DNA of 64,000 nt from Streptomyces capillispiralis (GTDB lineage: Bacteria; Actinomycetota; Actinomycetes; Streptomycetales; Streptomycetaceae). This document shows, in pieces, positions 42,769 through 52,390 of the stretch (within the stretch, counting starts at the first letter, position 1; every line of letters begins with the position of its first letter). Location of the stretch: positions 2,388,501 through 2,452,500 of the forward strand of contig NZ_VIWV01000001.1 in assembly GCF_007829875.1 (NCBI RefSeq). Reading direction: 5' to 3'. A model generated the notes under the pieces. That model searched no databases. It was not told the DNA's origin and saw only the letters and a list, made by a program, of their open reading frames with translations. A program made the position numbers and the translations under genes.

Positions 42769-44439
42769 TCAGAGGAAGTAGAGGCGGTTGAGGGAGACGG
42801 AGTCGGCCGGCTCCGAGCGCAGCGGTTCCCCGTCGAGGGTGACCAGACCGGTGTGCCGGTCCACGTCGACGGTTCCGGTACGGGTGTTGCGGCGCAGGTC
42901 GGCGGGGCCGATGCCGCGGGTGCCGCGCACGGCGACCCGGCGGCGCCGGGTGGGCATCGTGTCGTGTCCCTGGTCGAGGGCGGCCTGTGCGACGAAGGCG
43001 ACGGAGAGGTCGGCGGGGGTGGCGCCGTGTGCCCCGAACTGGGGGCCGAGGACGAGGGGTTCGCAGGTGTCGGTGGCGGCGTTGGGGTCGCCGGTGAAGC
43101 CGTACGCGGGGAAGCCGGACTTCAGCACGAGCTGGGGTTTGGCGCCGAAGTACTCGGGCCGCCACAGGACGATGTCGGCGAGCTTGCCGGGCTCGATGGA
43201 GCCGATCTCGTGGGAGAGGCCGTGCGCGATGGCGGGGTTGATCGTCAGTTTGGCGAGGTAGCGCAGGACGCGTTCGTTGTCGTGGTCCCCGGGTGCGCCG
43301 AACTGGGCCTTCATCTTCCCGGCCATGGCGAGGGTGCGGCGGACCGTCTCCCCCGCGCGGCCCATGCCCTGCGCGTCGGAGGAGGTGATGCCGATGGCGC
43401 CCAGGTCGTGCAGGACGTCCTCGGCGCCCATGGTCCCGGCGCGGATGCGGTCGCGGGCCATGGCGGCGTCGCCGGGCAGGTCGGTCTTGAGGTCGTGGAC
43501 GGAGACGATCATGCCGTAGTGCTCGGCGACGGCGTCCCGGCCGAAGGGCAGGGTGGGGTTGGTGGAGGAGCCGATGACGTTCGGGACGCCCGCCATCTTC
43601 AGCACGTTGGGGACGTGTCCGCCGCCGCAGCCCTCGATGTGGAAGGCGTGGATGGTGCGGCCCTCCAGGACGCGCAGGGTGTCCTCGACGGACAGGCACT
43701 CGTTCAGTCCGTCGCTGTGCAGGGCGACCTGCACGTCGTGCTCCTCGGCGACGCGCAGCGCCGTGTCCAGCGCCCGGGTGTGGGCGCCCATGTCCTCGTG
43801 CACCTTGAAGCCGGAGGCCCCGCCCTCGGCCAGCGCCTCGACCAGTGGCGCCGGGCGGGAGGAGGAACCCCGGGCGAGGAAGCCGATGTTGACCGGCCAG
43901 GCGTCGAAGGCGCCGAACGCGTGCCGGAGCGCCCAGGGCGAGTTGACGCCGACGCCCCACACCGGCCCGAACTCCTGCCCGATGACCGTGGTCACCCCGG
44001 AGGCGAGCGACGCCTCCATGATCCGCGGCGACAGCAGGTGGACGTGGGTGTCGACGGCCCCGGCGGTGGCGATCAGCCCCTCACCGGAGACGATCGAGGT
44101 GCCCGTGCCGACGACGACGTCCACCCCGTCGAGGGTGTCCGGGTTGCCCGCGCGCCCGATCCCGCTGATCCGGCCCTCGCGGATGCCGATGGAGACCTTG
44201 CGGATGCCCTGCACCGCGTCGACGACGACGACGTTGCTGATGACGACGTCGCAGGTGTCGCGGACGGCGGCGGCCTTGAGGTGCAGGCCGTCGCGGGCCG
44301 TCTTGCCGAAGCCGGCGAGGAACTCGTCGCCGTGGCGCTGGGAGTCGGACTCGACCCGGATCACCAGTCCCGAGTCGCCGAGCCGGACGCGGTCGCCCGC
44401 GCGCGGGCCGTGCGCTCCGGCGTACGCGTACGGATTCAC
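42769..44439 (-). CDS. ureC: Urease alpha subunit homologue with altered flap
   Basis: A 556-residue amidohydrolase. The nickel ligands of urease are all recognisable: DTHVH, the carbamylated Lys in GFKVHEDMG, the His in [10 protein letters not shown] and [10 protein letters not shown], and the Asp in SSDAQGMGR. The mobile flap, normally MVCHHL, reads IVSVHDLK, so the flap Cys is Val and the second His is Asp while the catalytic first His is kept; HEDWG is HEDMG. The start is GTG at 44439, overlapping ureAB by four bases. No ureD, E, F or G gene lies nearby. Either a second urease helped by accessory proteins encoded elsewhere, or an enzyme for a substituted urea. Confidence 0.9.
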   Translation of the reverse strand: MNPYAYAGAHGPRAGDRVRLGDSGLVIRVESDSQRHGDEFLAGFGKTARDGLHLKAAAVRDTCDVVISNVVVVDAVQGIRKVSIGIREGRISGIGRAGNPDTLDGVDVVVGTGTSIVSGEGLIATAGAVDTHVHLLSPRIMEASLASGVTTVIGQEFGPVWGVGVNSPWALRHAFGAFDAWPVNIGFLARGSSSRPAPLVEALAEGGASGFKVHEDMGAHTRALDTALRVAEEHDVQVALHSDGLNECLSVEDTLRVLEGRTIHAFHIEGCGGGHVPNVLKMAGVPNVIGSSTNPTLPFGRDAVAEHYGMIVSVHDLKTDLPGDAAMARDRIRAGTMGAEDVLHDLGAIGITSSDAQGMGRAGETVRRTLAMAGKMKAQFGAPGDHDNERVLRYLAKLTINPAIAHGLSHEIGSIEPGKLADIVLWRPEYFGAKPQLVLKSGFPAYGFTGDPNAATDTCEPLVLGPQFGAHGATPADLSVAFVAQAALDQGHDTMPTRRRRVAVRGTRGIGPADLRRNTRTGTVDVDRHTGLVTLDGEPLRSEPADSVSLNRLYFL

Positions 44440-45116
44440 CGCCGCACCCCCAGGTATCCGCAGGCGGCGGCCCTGCGCAGGGCCTCCTCCTTCGCTCCCG
44501 GCGCGTCCAGTTCCCCGTCGACCAGTCCGGCGAAGCCGATCACGACGCGGTCGCCCCCGATCGGCACCAGACCGACCTCGACGCTCTGCCCCGGGCCGAA
44601 GCGCACCGAGGACCCGGCGGGTACGGCGAGCCGCATGCCGTAGGCCGTGGAGCGGTCGAAGTCGAGCCGCGGGTTCGCCTCGAAGAAGTGGAAGTGCGAG
44701 GTCACGGAGACCGGCACGGTCGCGGTGTTGGTGACGGTCAGCCGGACGTCCGGCTCGGGCTCGGTGTGTGCGGGCCCCGGAAGCAGCGCGCCCGGGCCCC
44801 GCTCCCCCAGTCCGCCGCCGATGGGGTCCGAAACCACCGCGAGCCGGGAGCCGTCGTCGAAGACGGCCTCGACATGGACCTCGGTGACGACGTCGGCGAC
44901 GCCCGGAAGGACGTCGTCCGGGCCGAGCACCGACCGCGCGCGCTCGATCGCCTCGGCCAGGCGGGCGCCGTCGCGGGCTGCCTCGCACACCGTGTCGGCG
45001 ACGAGCGCGGTGGCCTCCGGCACATTGAGCCGCAGTCCGCGCGCCCGGCGGGCCCGGGCCAGTTCGGCGGCCGAGAACAGCAGCAGCCGGTCGCGCTCGG
45101 TGGGGGTCAGTCGCAC
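44436..45116 (-). CDS. ureAB: Fused urease gamma-beta subunit
   Basis: A 226-residue fusion. Residues 1 to about 100 are the gamma subunit ([45 protein letters not shown]) and from about 125 the beta subunit ([39 protein letters not shown]). The usual SHYHFFE reads SHFHFFE. Gamma-beta fusions are known in some bacteria. The start is GTG at 45116 with GGAGGG four bases upstream. It leads the ureAB-ureC-aguA-tetR operon. Confidence 0.92.
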   Translation of the reverse strand: MRLTPTERDRLLLFSAAELARARRARGLRLNVPEATALVADTVCEAARDGARLAEAIERARSVLGPDDVLPGVADVVTEVHVEAVFDDGSRLAVVSDPIGGGLGERGPGALLPGPAHTEPEPDVRLTVTNTATVPVSVTSHFHFFEANPRLDFDRSTAYGMRLAVPAGSSVRFGPGQSVEVGLVPIGGDRVVIGFAGLVDGELDAPGAKEEALRRAAACGYLGVRR

Positions 45117-45142
45117 GGGGCCCTCCTCGCCCGGGACGATAT

Positions 45143-45213
45143 TTGAGCACCACTCTAAACACGCTGGGGAAAGATGCAAATATGCGGCGCTGAACCTCTT
45201 GAGCGACACTCAA
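45143..45213. promoter_or_regulatory. Two related inverted repeats upstream of ureAB
   Basis: TTGAG-CGACA-CTCAA (45199-45213) is a perfect inverted repeat, and TTGAG-CACCA-CTCTAA (45143-45158) is a near copy 56 bases away. Both are in the AT-richer promoter region of the urease-like operon. Confidence 0.5.
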
Positions 45214-45236
45214 TTGACCAGGTGCGCGCAGAACGC

Positions 45237-45279
45237 CGTCAGGGCCGCCCCGACACGGAAGTCGGGAACGGCCCTGACG
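45237..45279 (-). terminator. Terminator of ilvE, beyond the 15-bp repeats
   Basis: Outer stem CGTCAGGGCCG/CGGCCCTGACG (11 bp) and inner stem CCCGAC/GTCGGG around ACGGAA form one long hairpin. It lies between the tandem repeats and the ureAB promoter. Confidence 0.8.
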
Positions 45280-45300
45280 GACGAGCGCTGCGGTGCGGCG

Positions 45301-45450
45301 CGGTGTGGCGCGGCGCGGTGTGGCGCGGCGCGGTGTGGCGCGGCGCGGTGTGGCGCGGCGCGGTGTGGCGCGGCGCGGTGTGGCGCGGCGCGGTGTGGCG
45401 CGGCGCGGTGTGGCGCGGCGCGGTGTGGCGCGGCGCGGTGTGGCGCGGCG
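45301..45450. repeat. 15-bp tandem repeat, ten exact copies
   Basis: The unit CGGTGTGGCGCGGCG is repeated ten times without a single mismatch (150 bp), with partial units on both sides. It starts five bases past the ilvE stop and lies before the ilvE terminator, so it is in the ilvE 3' untranslated region. Perfect identity points to recent expansion or ongoing slippage. Confidence 0.97.
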
Positions 45451-45454
45451 CGGA

Positions 45455-46543
45455 CTAGCCGAGGCGGTGCATCCAGCCGTGCTTGTCCTCGGCGGTGCCG
45501 CGCTGGATGTCGAGGAGGGCCTGGCGCAGCCGGACGGTGACCTCGCCGGGCTCGCCGCCGCTCTGCCGCCACTCGGCGCCGGCCCGCTTGACCGTGCCGA
45601 CCGGAGTGATGACGGCCGCCGTGCCGCAGGCGAACACCTCGGTGAGGGTGCCGTTCTCCGAGTCGCGCTGCCACTGGTCGACGGAGACCCGGTCCTCGAC
45701 GGCCTCGTAGCCGAGGTCGCGGGCGACGCCCAGCAGGGAGTCACGGGTGACACCCTCCAGGATGGAGCCGCTGAGAGCCGGGGTGACGATCTTGTCGCCG
45801 TACACGAAGTACAGGTTCATGCCGCCCAGTTCCTCGACCCAGGTGTGCTCCACGGCGTCGAGGTAGCAGACCTGGTCGCAGCCCTTGGTGGCGGCCTCGG
45901 CCTGGGCGAGCAGGGAGGCGGCGTAGTTGCCGCCGGTCTTGGCGTCGCCCATGCCGCCGGGGACGGCGCGGACCCGGTCCTCGGAGACCCAGATGGAGAC
46001 CGGCTTCACACCGCCCGGGAAGTAGGCGCCGGCCGGGGAGGCGATCACCAGGAACAGGTACTCGTTGGCGGGCTTGACGCCGAGGCCGACCTCGGTGGCG
46101 ATCATGAAGGGGCGCAGGTAGAGGGACTCCTCGCCGCCGTGCGCCGGCACCCACGCCTTGTCCTGGGCGACCAGGGCGTCGCACGCCTCGATGAAGGTCT
46201 CGACCGGCAGTTCGGGCATGGCGAGGCGCCGGGCGGAGCGCTGGAAACGCTCGGCGTTCTTCTCCGGGCGGAAGGTGGCGACGGAGCCGTCGGGCTGCCG
46301 GTAGGCCTTCAGGCCCTCGAAGATCTCCTGCGCGTAGTGCAGGACGGTGGTGGCGGGGTCGAGGGAGATCGGCGCGTACGGGACGAGCTGGCCGTCGTGC
46401 CAGCCGCGGCCCTCGGTCCACTTGATCGTCACCATGTGATCGGTGAAGTGGCGGCCGAAGCCGGGGCTGGCCAGGATCGCCTCGCGCTCTGCGTCCGAGA
46501 GCGGGTTCGCCGAGGGCTTGAGCTCGATCGTGGGCGTCGTCAT
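45455..46543 (-). CDS. ilvE: Branched-chain amino acid aminotransferase
   Basis: A 362-residue class IV PLP enzyme carrying out the last step of Val, Leu and Ile synthesis (and first of their breakdown). The active-site lysine is in [14 protein letters not shown] (AKTGGNYA block), with [21 protein letters not shown] and [15 protein letters not shown] typical of IlvE type II. I chose ATG 46543 ([11 protein letters not shown]). The stop is followed directly by the 15-bp repeat array. It is transcribed alone, downstream of leuB in map order but separated by a leuB terminator. Confidence 0.96.
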   Translation of the reverse strand: MTTPTIELKPSANPLSDAEREAILASPGFGRHFTDHMVTIKWTEGRGWHDGQLVPYAPISLDPATTVLHYAQEIFEGLKAYRQPDGSVATFRPEKNAERFQRSARRLAMPELPVETFIEACDALVAQDKAWVPAHGGEESLYLRPFMIATEVGLGVKPANEYLFLVIASPAGAYFPGGVKPVSIWVSEDRVRAVPGGMGDAKTGGNYAASLLAQAEAATKGCDQVCYLDAVEHTWVEELGGMNLYFVYGDKIVTPALSGSILEGVTRDSLLGVARDLGYEAVEDRVSVDQWQRDSENGTLTEVFACGTAAVITPVGTVKRAGAEWRQSGGEPGEVTVRLRQALLDIQRGTAEDKHGWMHRLG

Positions 46544-46733
46544 GAGTGGTTGTCCTTCACCGGTTGTAGTGACGGGCCGCGCACACGCCCGCACGGCCGG
46601 TGGCCAGTACTAGGACGTCCGAGCATTCCCTCATTCCGCGGCTCCGTGTCCGATTATCGCCCGGGGGCGACGGCGGAAGAAACAGGGTGAATGCGGCCCG
46701 TTGGTCGATGGTGGCACCCGGCGGGGACATGCG

Positions 46734-46768
46734 GAAGCCGCCGGGAGCGGATGCGGCCCGGCGGCTTC
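46734..46768 (-). terminator. Terminator downstream of leuB
   Basis: A perfect 12-bp stem (46734-46745 with 46757-46768), 11-base loop, 26 bp after the leuB stop. Confidence 0.7.
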
Positions 46769-46794
46769 GAGTGGTGTCGAGTGAGCGCGCCGGG

Positions 46795-47838
46795 TCAGCC
46801 GGCTACTCGTGCGGCGAGCGCGTCGCCGATCTGAGAGGTGCTGCGGGCGGGCAGGTCGCCGCGCTCCGCGAGGTCGGCGGAGACGGCGTCCTCGATACGG
46901 GCCGCCTCGGCGTCGTGGCCGAGGTGGCGCAGCAGGAGGGCGACGGACAGGACCGTGGCGCTGGGGTCGGCCTTGCCCTGGCCGGCGATGTCCGGGGCCG
47001 AGCCGTGCACGGGCTCGAACATGGACGGGTACACGCGGTCCGGGTTGATGTTCCCGGAGGCCGCGACGCCGATGCCGCCGGAGACGGCCGCGGCGAGGTC
47101 GGTGATGATGTCGCCGAAGAGGTTGTCGGTGACGATCACGTCGAAGCGGGCCGGGTCGGTGACGAGGTAGATCGTCGCGGCGTCGACGTGGATGTAGTCG
47201 GTGGTGACCTCGGGGAACTCCTCGGCCACCTGGTTGAAGATGTTCGTCCACAGGTGGCCGGCGAAGGTCAGCACGTTGTTCTTGTGGACCAGCGTGAGCT
47301 TCTTGCGCGGGCGGGCCTGGGCGCGGGCGAAGGCGTCGCGGACCACGCGCTCGACACCGAAGGCGGTGTTGACCGACACCTCGGTGGCGACCTCGTGCGG
47401 CGTGCCCTTCCTGATGGTGCCGCCGTTGCCCGTGTACGGGCCCTCGGTGCCCTCGCGGACCACGACGAAGTCGATCTCCGGCTGCCCGGCGAGCGGGGTG
47501 GCGACGCCCGGGAGGAGCTTCGACGGACGCAGGTTGACGTGGTGGTCGAAGGCGAAGCGGAGCTTGAGCAGGAAGCCGCGCTCGAGCACGCCGGACGGCA
47601 CCGACGGGTCGCCGATGGCGCCGAGCAGGATGGCGTCGTGCCGCTTGAGGTCGTCGAGGTCGGCGTCGGTGAGGGTCTCACCGGTGGCGTGGTAGCGCCT
47701 GGCGCCGAAGTCGTACTCCCTGGTCTCCAGCTTCACATCCTGCGGAAGGACGGCGGAGAGGACCTTCAGGCCTTCGGCCACGACCTCCTGGCCGATGCCG
47801 TCACCGGGGATCACTGCGAGATTGATGCTGCGAGACAT
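46795..47838 (-). CDS. leuB: 3-isopropylmalate dehydrogenase
   Basis: A 347-residue NAD-dependent enzyme oxidising and decarboxylating 3-isopropylmalate in leucine synthesis. Family marks are [13 protein letters not shown], the metal and substrate site [19 protein letters not shown], and [19 protein letters not shown]. The start is ATG at 47838. The gene upstream on the same strand (67 bp) codes a 43-residue conserved peptide and may share the transcript. Together with leuCD elsewhere in the window it completes the middle of the pathway. Confidence 0.97.
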   Translation of the reverse strand: MSRSINLAVIPGDGIGQEVVAEGLKVLSAVLPQDVKLETREYDFGARRYHATGETLTDADLDDLKRHDAILLGAIGDPSVPSGVLERGFLLKLRFAFDHHVNLRPSKLLPGVATPLAGQPEIDFVVVREGTEGPYTGNGGTIRKGTPHEVATEVSVNTAFGVERVVRDAFARAQARPRKKLTLVHKNNVLTFAGHLWTNIFNQVAEEFPEVTTDYIHVDAATIYLVTDPARFDVIVTDNLFGDIITDLAAAVSGGIGVAASGNINPDRVYPSMFEPVHGSAPDIAGQGKADPSATVLSVALLLRHLGHDAEAARIEDAVSADLAERGDLPARSTSQIGDALAARVAG

Positions 47839-47905
47839 GCGGGCACCCTACTCCTCGTCCCACGGGATGACATGCACCGTCCGGCATACGGACGCCGTGA
47901 TCGGT

Positions 47906-48037
47906 TCAGTGGCCGGTCGAGCCGCCGTTGTCCCTGCGGTCGAGGGCGCGCTGGAGGGCGGCGGCGGCATTCTTGCGGTCGGACTCGCTCGTGCGGGGGG
48001 TGTGGCGGACGCGGCGGCGGACGGTCGTCTCGGCCAT
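47906..48037 (-). CDS. 43-residue conserved small protein upstream of leuB
   Basis: A short basic protein: MAETTVRRRVRHTPRTSESD, then RKNAAAALQRALDRRDN and a GGSTGH end. The helix with alternating Ala and charged residues looks folded, and I recall near-identical short proteins in other Streptomyces. ATG 48037 has GAAGGAG ten bases upstream. A different ATG three bases after the same GGAG would give an Arg/Pro-rich frame of 77 residues that looks non-coding. Function unknown. Confidence 0.65.
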   Translation of the reverse strand: MAETTVRRRVRHTPRTSESDRKNAAAALQRALDRRDNGGSTGH

Positions 48038-48342
48038 GGGTCATCGGCTCCTTCGGCATGCGGGGCGCACGGGAAAAGGGAGGTGTGCGAGATGCCGGAT
48101 GGGACGGGGAGCCCCGGGCCGCAGGGGTTGCCTGCGCGGGCCCGGCCCACTACCGCCCTTCGCCCGGTCGAGCGAGACGTTCGGCTCCTACAAAACTAAG
48201 GGAGCGTGGAGCGCCTGTCTCCACAATTACTCGGACTTCCTACTATCTGAGACGGCGGCCCCGGCCGCACCCGTCCCGCCTGCGGAAACGCCGGACGGGC
48301 CAGGTCGGGGGGAGACCTGGCCCGTCCGGGGTCGGGTGGGCG
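48038..48342 (-). promoter_or_regulatory. Promoter/leader region of the 43-residue gene and leuB
   Basis: 305 bases between pruA and the small gene. The part 48180-48255 is strikingly AT-rich for this genome. On the minus strand it holds TAGTAGGAAGTCCGAGTAAT, then a GTGGAG/CTCCAC hairpin and TTAGTTTTGTAGG. This looks like a promoter with an operator or structured leader, but no riboswitch class I know matches. The other end holds the pruA terminator. Confidence 0.4.
48291..48329. terminator. Terminator downstream of pruA
   Basis: A perfect 16-bp stem (48291-48306 with 48314-48329) with a seven-base loop, 14 bp past the pruA stop. Confidence 0.8.
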
Positions 48343-49974
48343 TCAGCCCATGTGCGGGTAGGTGTAGTCGGTCGGCGGGACCAGCGTCTCCTTGATGGCG
48401 CGGGTCAGGGTCCAGCGCATCAGGTTCTGCGGGGCGCCGGCCTTGTCGTTGGTGCCGGAGGCACGGCCGCCGCCGAAGGGCTGCTGGCCGACGACGGCGC
48501 CGGTCGACTTGTCGTTGATGTAGAAGTTGCCGGCCGCGTAGCGCAGCTTGTCCATCGTGTACGCCGCCGCCGCGCGGTCGTTCGCGATGACGGAGCCGGT
48601 CAGCGCGTAGTCGGAGACGGACTCCATCTGGGTCAGCATCTCGTCGTACTTGTCGTCCTCGTAGACGTGCACCGCGAGGATCGGGCCGAAGTACTCGGTG
48701 CGGAACACCTCGTTCTCCGGGTCGGTGCACTCGATGACGGTCGGGCGGACGAACCAGCCCTCGGAGTCGTCGTAGGTGCCGCCCGCGACGACGGTGCAGG
48801 AGGCGTCCTCCTTGGCGCGGTCGATGGCGGCCTTGTTCTTGGCGAAGGACCGCTCGTCGATGACGGCGCCGATGAAGTTGGACAGGTCGGTGACGTCACC
48901 CATCCTGATGCCGTCGACCTCCGCCGCGAACTCCTCCTTGAAGCCGGAGTTCCAGATCGACGCCGGGATGTACGCCCGGGAGGTCGCCGAGCACTTCTGG
49001 CCCTGGTACTCGAAGGCACCGCGGGTCAGCGCGGTCTTGAGGATCGCGGGGTCGGCGCTCGGGTGGGCGACGACGAAGTCCTTGCCGCCGGTCTCACCGA
49101 CCAGGCGCGGGTAGGTGCGGTACTTCTCGATGTTGTTGCCGACCGTCTTCCACAGGTGCTGGAAGGTCTTGGTCGAGCCGGTGAAGTGGATGCCGGCCAG
49201 GTCGCGGTGGGCCAGGGCGACCTCGGAGACGGCGATGCCGTCACCGGTGAGCAGGTTGATGACGCCCTTGGGCAGACCGGCCTCCTCCAGCAGCCGCATC
49301 AGCAGCACGGCGGCGTGGGTCTGCGTCGGAGACGGCTTCCACACGACGACGTTGCCCATCAGCGCGGGCGCGGTCGGCAGGTTGGCCGCGATCGCCGAGA
49401 AGTTGAACGGCGTGATCGCGTAGACGAAGCCCTCCAGCGGGCGGTGGTCCAGGCGGTTCCACACGCCCGGCGAGTTGGCCGGGGGCTGCTCGGCCAGGAT
49501 GCCGCGCGCGTAGTGGACGTTGAAGCGCCAGAAGTCGACCAGCTCGCAGGGGCTGTCGATCTCGGCCTGCTGGGCGGTCTTGGACTGGCCCAGCATGGTG
49601 GAGGCGGCGATGGTCTCGCGCCAGGGACCGGCCAGCAGCTCGGCGGCGCGCAGGATGATCGCCGCGCGGTCGTCGAAGGACATCGCGCGCCAGGCGGGCG
49701 CGGCGGCCAGCGCCGCGTCGATGGCGTCCTGGGCGTCCTGCTGCGTGGCGTTGCGGTAGGTGCCGAGCACGGCCCTGTGGTTGTGCGGCTGGACGACCTG
49801 GAAGGCCTCGCCGCCGCCCATCCGGCGCTCCCCGCCGATGGTGCAGGTGAGGTCGATCGGGTTGTCGGCCAGCTCCTTGAGCTTGGCCTCCAGCCGGGCG
49901 CGCTCGGGCGTCCCGGGGGCGTAGCCGTGCACCGGCTCGTTGACGGGGGTGGGGACCTGGGTCACAGCGTCCAT
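48343..49974 (-). CDS. pruA: L-glutamate gamma-semialdehyde (P5C) dehydrogenase
   Basis: A 543-residue aldehyde dehydrogenase, the second step of proline breakdown, oxidising glutamate semialdehyde to glutamate with NAD. The catalytic Cys is in YQGQKCSATSRAYIP and the general-base Glu in VGETGGKDF; ITPFNFSAIAANLPTAPALMG is the family's cofactor segment. The start is ATG at 49974 with AAGGAG upstream. It follows the proline dehydrogenase gene by 35 bases, so the two form the put operon, divergent from a PucR regulator. Confidence 0.96.
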   Translation of the reverse strand: MDAVTQVPTPVNEPVHGYAPGTPERARLEAKLKELADNPIDLTCTIGGERRMGGGEAFQVVQPHNHRAVLGTYRNATQQDAQDAIDAALAAAPAWRAMSFDDRAAIILRAAELLAGPWRETIAASTMLGQSKTAQQAEIDSPCELVDFWRFNVHYARGILAEQPPANSPGVWNRLDHRPLEGFVYAITPFNFSAIAANLPTAPALMGNVVVWKPSPTQTHAAVLLMRLLEEAGLPKGVINLLTGDGIAVSEVALAHRDLAGIHFTGSTKTFQHLWKTVGNNIEKYRTYPRLVGETGGKDFVVAHPSADPAILKTALTRGAFEYQGQKCSATSRAYIPASIWNSGFKEEFAAEVDGIRMGDVTDLSNFIGAVIDERSFAKNKAAIDRAKEDASCTVVAGGTYDDSEGWFVRPTVIECTDPENEVFRTEYFGPILAVHVYEDDKYDEMLTQMESVSDYALTGSVIANDRAAAAYTMDKLRYAAGNFYINDKSTGAVVGQQPFGGGRASGTNDKAGAPQNLMRWTLTRAIKETLVPPTDYTYPHMG

Positions 49975-50009
49975 GGGTTCCGTAACTCCTTGACTTGAGC
50001 GGTGTGGTG

Positions 50010-50936
50010 TCAGCCCTTGGTGATCATGCTGCGGACGAAGAAGCGCAGGTTGGCCGGCTTCTCCGCGAGGCGGCGCATGAAGTAGCCGTACCAGTCGGTG
50101 CCGTAGGCCGTGTAGACGCGCATGCGGTGGCCCTCGGCGGCCAGCCGCAGGTGCTCGTCGCTGCGGATGCCGTACAGCATCTGGAACTCGTACTCGTCGG
50201 GCTTGCGTCCGGCGCGGTGGGCGAGCTCCTGGGCGATGGAGATCAGGCGCGGGTCGTGGGACCCGATCATCGGGTAGCCCTCGCCGTCCATCAGCGTCCG
50301 CAGGACGCGCACGTACGCCTTGTCGATCTCGTGCTTCTGCTGGTAGGCGACCTCGGCGGGTTCCTTGTAGGCCCCCTTCACCAACCGTACGCGACTGCCG
50401 TTCGCGGCGAGGCGGCGCGCGTCCTCCTCGGTGCGGAAGAGGTAGGCCTGGATGACGCAGCCGGTCTGGGGGACGTCCTTGCGCAGCTCCTCGTGGATGG
50501 CGAACATCGAGTCGAGGGTGGTGTGGTCCTCGGCGTCCAGCGTGACCGTGGTGCCGATCTCGGCGGCGGCCTCGACGACCGGGCGGACGTTGGCGAGGGC
50601 CAGCTCGTGGCCGCCGTCCAGTGCCTGGCCGAACATCGACAGCTTCACCGACATCTCGGCGCGGGTGCCGAGCTCCAGCGGCTTCAGCCGGTCGATCAGC
50701 TCCAGGTAGGCGTCGCGGGCGGCGGCGGCCTGCCCGGGGGTGGTGATGTCCTCGCCGACGACGTCCATGGTGAGTTCCAGGCCGTCGCCCGTGAGCTCCC
50801 GGATGATCGGCAGGATCTCGTCCACGGTCTCGCCGGGGATGAAGCGGTCGACGACCGGCCTGGTCACCGGGGCCGCCGAGACCAGGCGTCGCATACGGTC
50901 GCTGCGCGACGCGGCAAGAATCACGGGACCCAGCAC
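50010..50936 (-). CDS. Proline dehydrogenase (monofunctional)
   Basis: A 308-residue FAD enzyme oxidising proline to P5C. The barrel signatures LDAEDHTTLDSMFAIHEEL, RLVKGAYKEP and EFQMLYGIRSDEHLRL (FAD and proline contacts) are present, and RVYTAYGTDWYGYFMRRLAE is the C-terminal helix. The start is GTG at 50936, VLGPVILAASRS, with GGAGG six bases upstream. It is the first gene of the two-gene operon with pruA and is read divergently from the PucR-type regulator, 138 bp away. Confidence 0.95.
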   Translation of the reverse strand: MLGPVILAASRSDRMRRLVSAAPVTRPVVDRFIPGETVDEILPIIRELTGDGLELTMDVVGEDITTPGQAAAARDAYLELIDRLKPLELGTRAEMSVKLSMFGQALDGGHELALANVRPVVEAAAEIGTTVTLDAEDHTTLDSMFAIHEELRKDVPQTGCVIQAYLFRTEEDARRLAANGSRVRLVKGAYKEPAEVAYQQKHEIDKAYVRVLRTLMDGEGYPMIGSHDPRLISIAQELAHRAGRKPDEYEFQMLYGIRSDEHLRLAAEGHRMRVYTAYGTDWYGYFMRRLAEKPANLRFFVRSMITKG

Positions 50937-51074
50937 GGGGCACCTCCACAAGCTGCATGAGGCCGTCACCCGACCATTCGGGTACGGCACGGAGAACCAC
51001 CGTGAAACCTAAGGATCCCCCCGATCGTCGGCCATCGACAGCTGTCACGCATCCCTGCCGAAGATCTCAGACAG

Positions 51075-52295
51075 ATGTATGAAGGGCTCCCGGTTTTGCG
51101 GCAGAATGCCCGGGTGACGTCGGAATACAGGGATGACTACCAGGAGCTGGTGGACGAGATCTCGGAGCTGCTCGGCGCTCCGGCGACCCTGGAGAACCGT
51201 GACTTCGAGCTGATCGCCTTCGGCGCGTACGACAGCGAGGGCGACCTCGATCCGTCCGCGCTGGACCCGGTGCGCGCCCGCTCGATCCTGACCCGCCGTT
51301 CGACGGCCGCCGTCCGCTCCTGGTTCGAGGGCTTCGGCATCACCCGCGCCACCGGCCCGGTCCGCATCCCGCGCACCCCGGAGGCGGGAGTGCACCGGGG
51401 ACGGATCTGCCTTCCGGTACGCCATCGGGGGGTCGCCCTCGGCTACGTCTGGCTGCTGGAGGACGAGCCGGGCCCCTCGGAGCAGCAGCTCGGCGCGGCC
51501 ATGGGGGTGACGGCGCGGATCGGGGCGCTGCTCGCGGACGAGGCGCAGCACGGCGCCGACCTCACCCGGGAACTGCGGGCGGTGCTCACGGCCGACCGGG
51601 ACTGGCAGCGGGAGATGGCGGTCGCCGAGCTGCGCACCGCCCTCGGCGGCCGCGCCGAGGGCCTGCACACGGTGGTCTGTGTCGCCCCCTGGCCCTCCGC
51701 CGACCCCGACGACGCCCCGTCGGTGCGTACGGTCCCGGGCGCGACGGCGCTGTGCACCCTGCCCTGGGGCGCCACCTCCCTGTCGCTCGCCCTGCTGCTG
51801 CGGCTGCGCGCGACGGACGTACTGGCCCCGGCGACGACGGCGGCCTCACGGCTGCTGGAGCGGGCGGGACACCGGAACGGCCCCCCGGTGGCCGCCGGGA
51901 TCGCCGCGCCCCGCGCGGGCCTCGCCGACCTGGGCACGGCGTGGGAGGAGGCGTCGGCGTCGGCGCGGGCGGCGCTGGCCGAACCCCGGCTCGGACCGGT
52001 CGCCCGGTGGGCGTCGATCGGCCCCTTCCGGCTGCTGACCGCGCTGCCGCCGGGGGCCGCCCACGACCCCGCCGTCGGCCCCCTGCTCTCCCCCGCGCAG
52101 ACCGAACTCGCCCGCACCGCCGAGGTCTACCTGGACTGCGCGGGCCAGGCCGGCCGGACCGCCGCCGAGCTGGGCATCCACCGGCAGACGCTGTACTACC
52201 GCCTGTCCCGCGTCGAGCGGCTCACCGGCCTGGACCTGGACGACGGGGAGGACCGCCTGCTGCTGCACATGGCGCTCAAGGCGCACCGCCTGTAG
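51075..52295 (+). CDS. putR: PucR-family regulator of proline catabolism
   Basis: A 406-residue regulator. The C-terminal domain has [33 protein letters not shown], the PucR helix-turn-helix; the middle is a GGDEF-like PucR sensory region without catalytic motifs. The start may be ATG 51075 or GTG 51114. Position opposite the proline dehydrogenase/pruA operon fits the PutR activator described for actinobacteria, which responds to proline; the symbol rests on that context. A strong terminator follows the gene. Confidence 0.85.
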   Translation: MYEGLPVLRQNARVTSEYRDDYQELVDEISELLGAPATLENRDFELIAFGAYDSEGDLDPSALDPVRARSILTRRSTAAVRSWFEGFGITRATGPVRIPRTPEAGVHRGRICLPVRHRGVALGYVWLLEDEPGPSEQQLGAAMGVTARIGALLADEAQHGADLTRELRAVLTADRDWQREMAVAELRTALGGRAEGLHTVVCVAPWPSADPDDAPSVRTVPGATALCTLPWGATSLSLALLLRLRATDVLAPATTAASRLLERAGHRNGPPVAAGIAAPRAGLADLGTAWEEASASARAALAEPRLGPVARWASIGPFRLLTALPPGAAHDPAVGPLLSPAQTELARTAEVYLDCAGQAGRTAAELGIHRQTLYYRLSRVERLTGLDLDDGEDRLLLHMALKAHRL

Positions 52296-52390
52296 CGGCG
52301 GCGGCCTCGATCAGGGGGCCGCGGTCGCCGGGGCGGCGGGGCTGGCGGTGGCCGGGCTGCGGCGGGTGCGGGTGCAGGCGCCCACGGAAA

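Noticed and set aside
45301..45450. Possible CRISPR array
   Set aside because: Units are contiguous 15-mers with no unique spacers, and no cas genes are present.
45210..45674. Frames through the 15-bp repeats coding HRAAP-type repeats
   Set aside because: Because the unit is a multiple of three, every frame stays open; the frames overlap ilvE and have no start signals. The DNA repeat itself is reported instead.
47811..48059. 82-codon frame overlapping the 43-residue gene
   Set aside because: Pro/Arg-rich and overlaps leuB; the 43-residue frame has better composition and a similar ribosome site.
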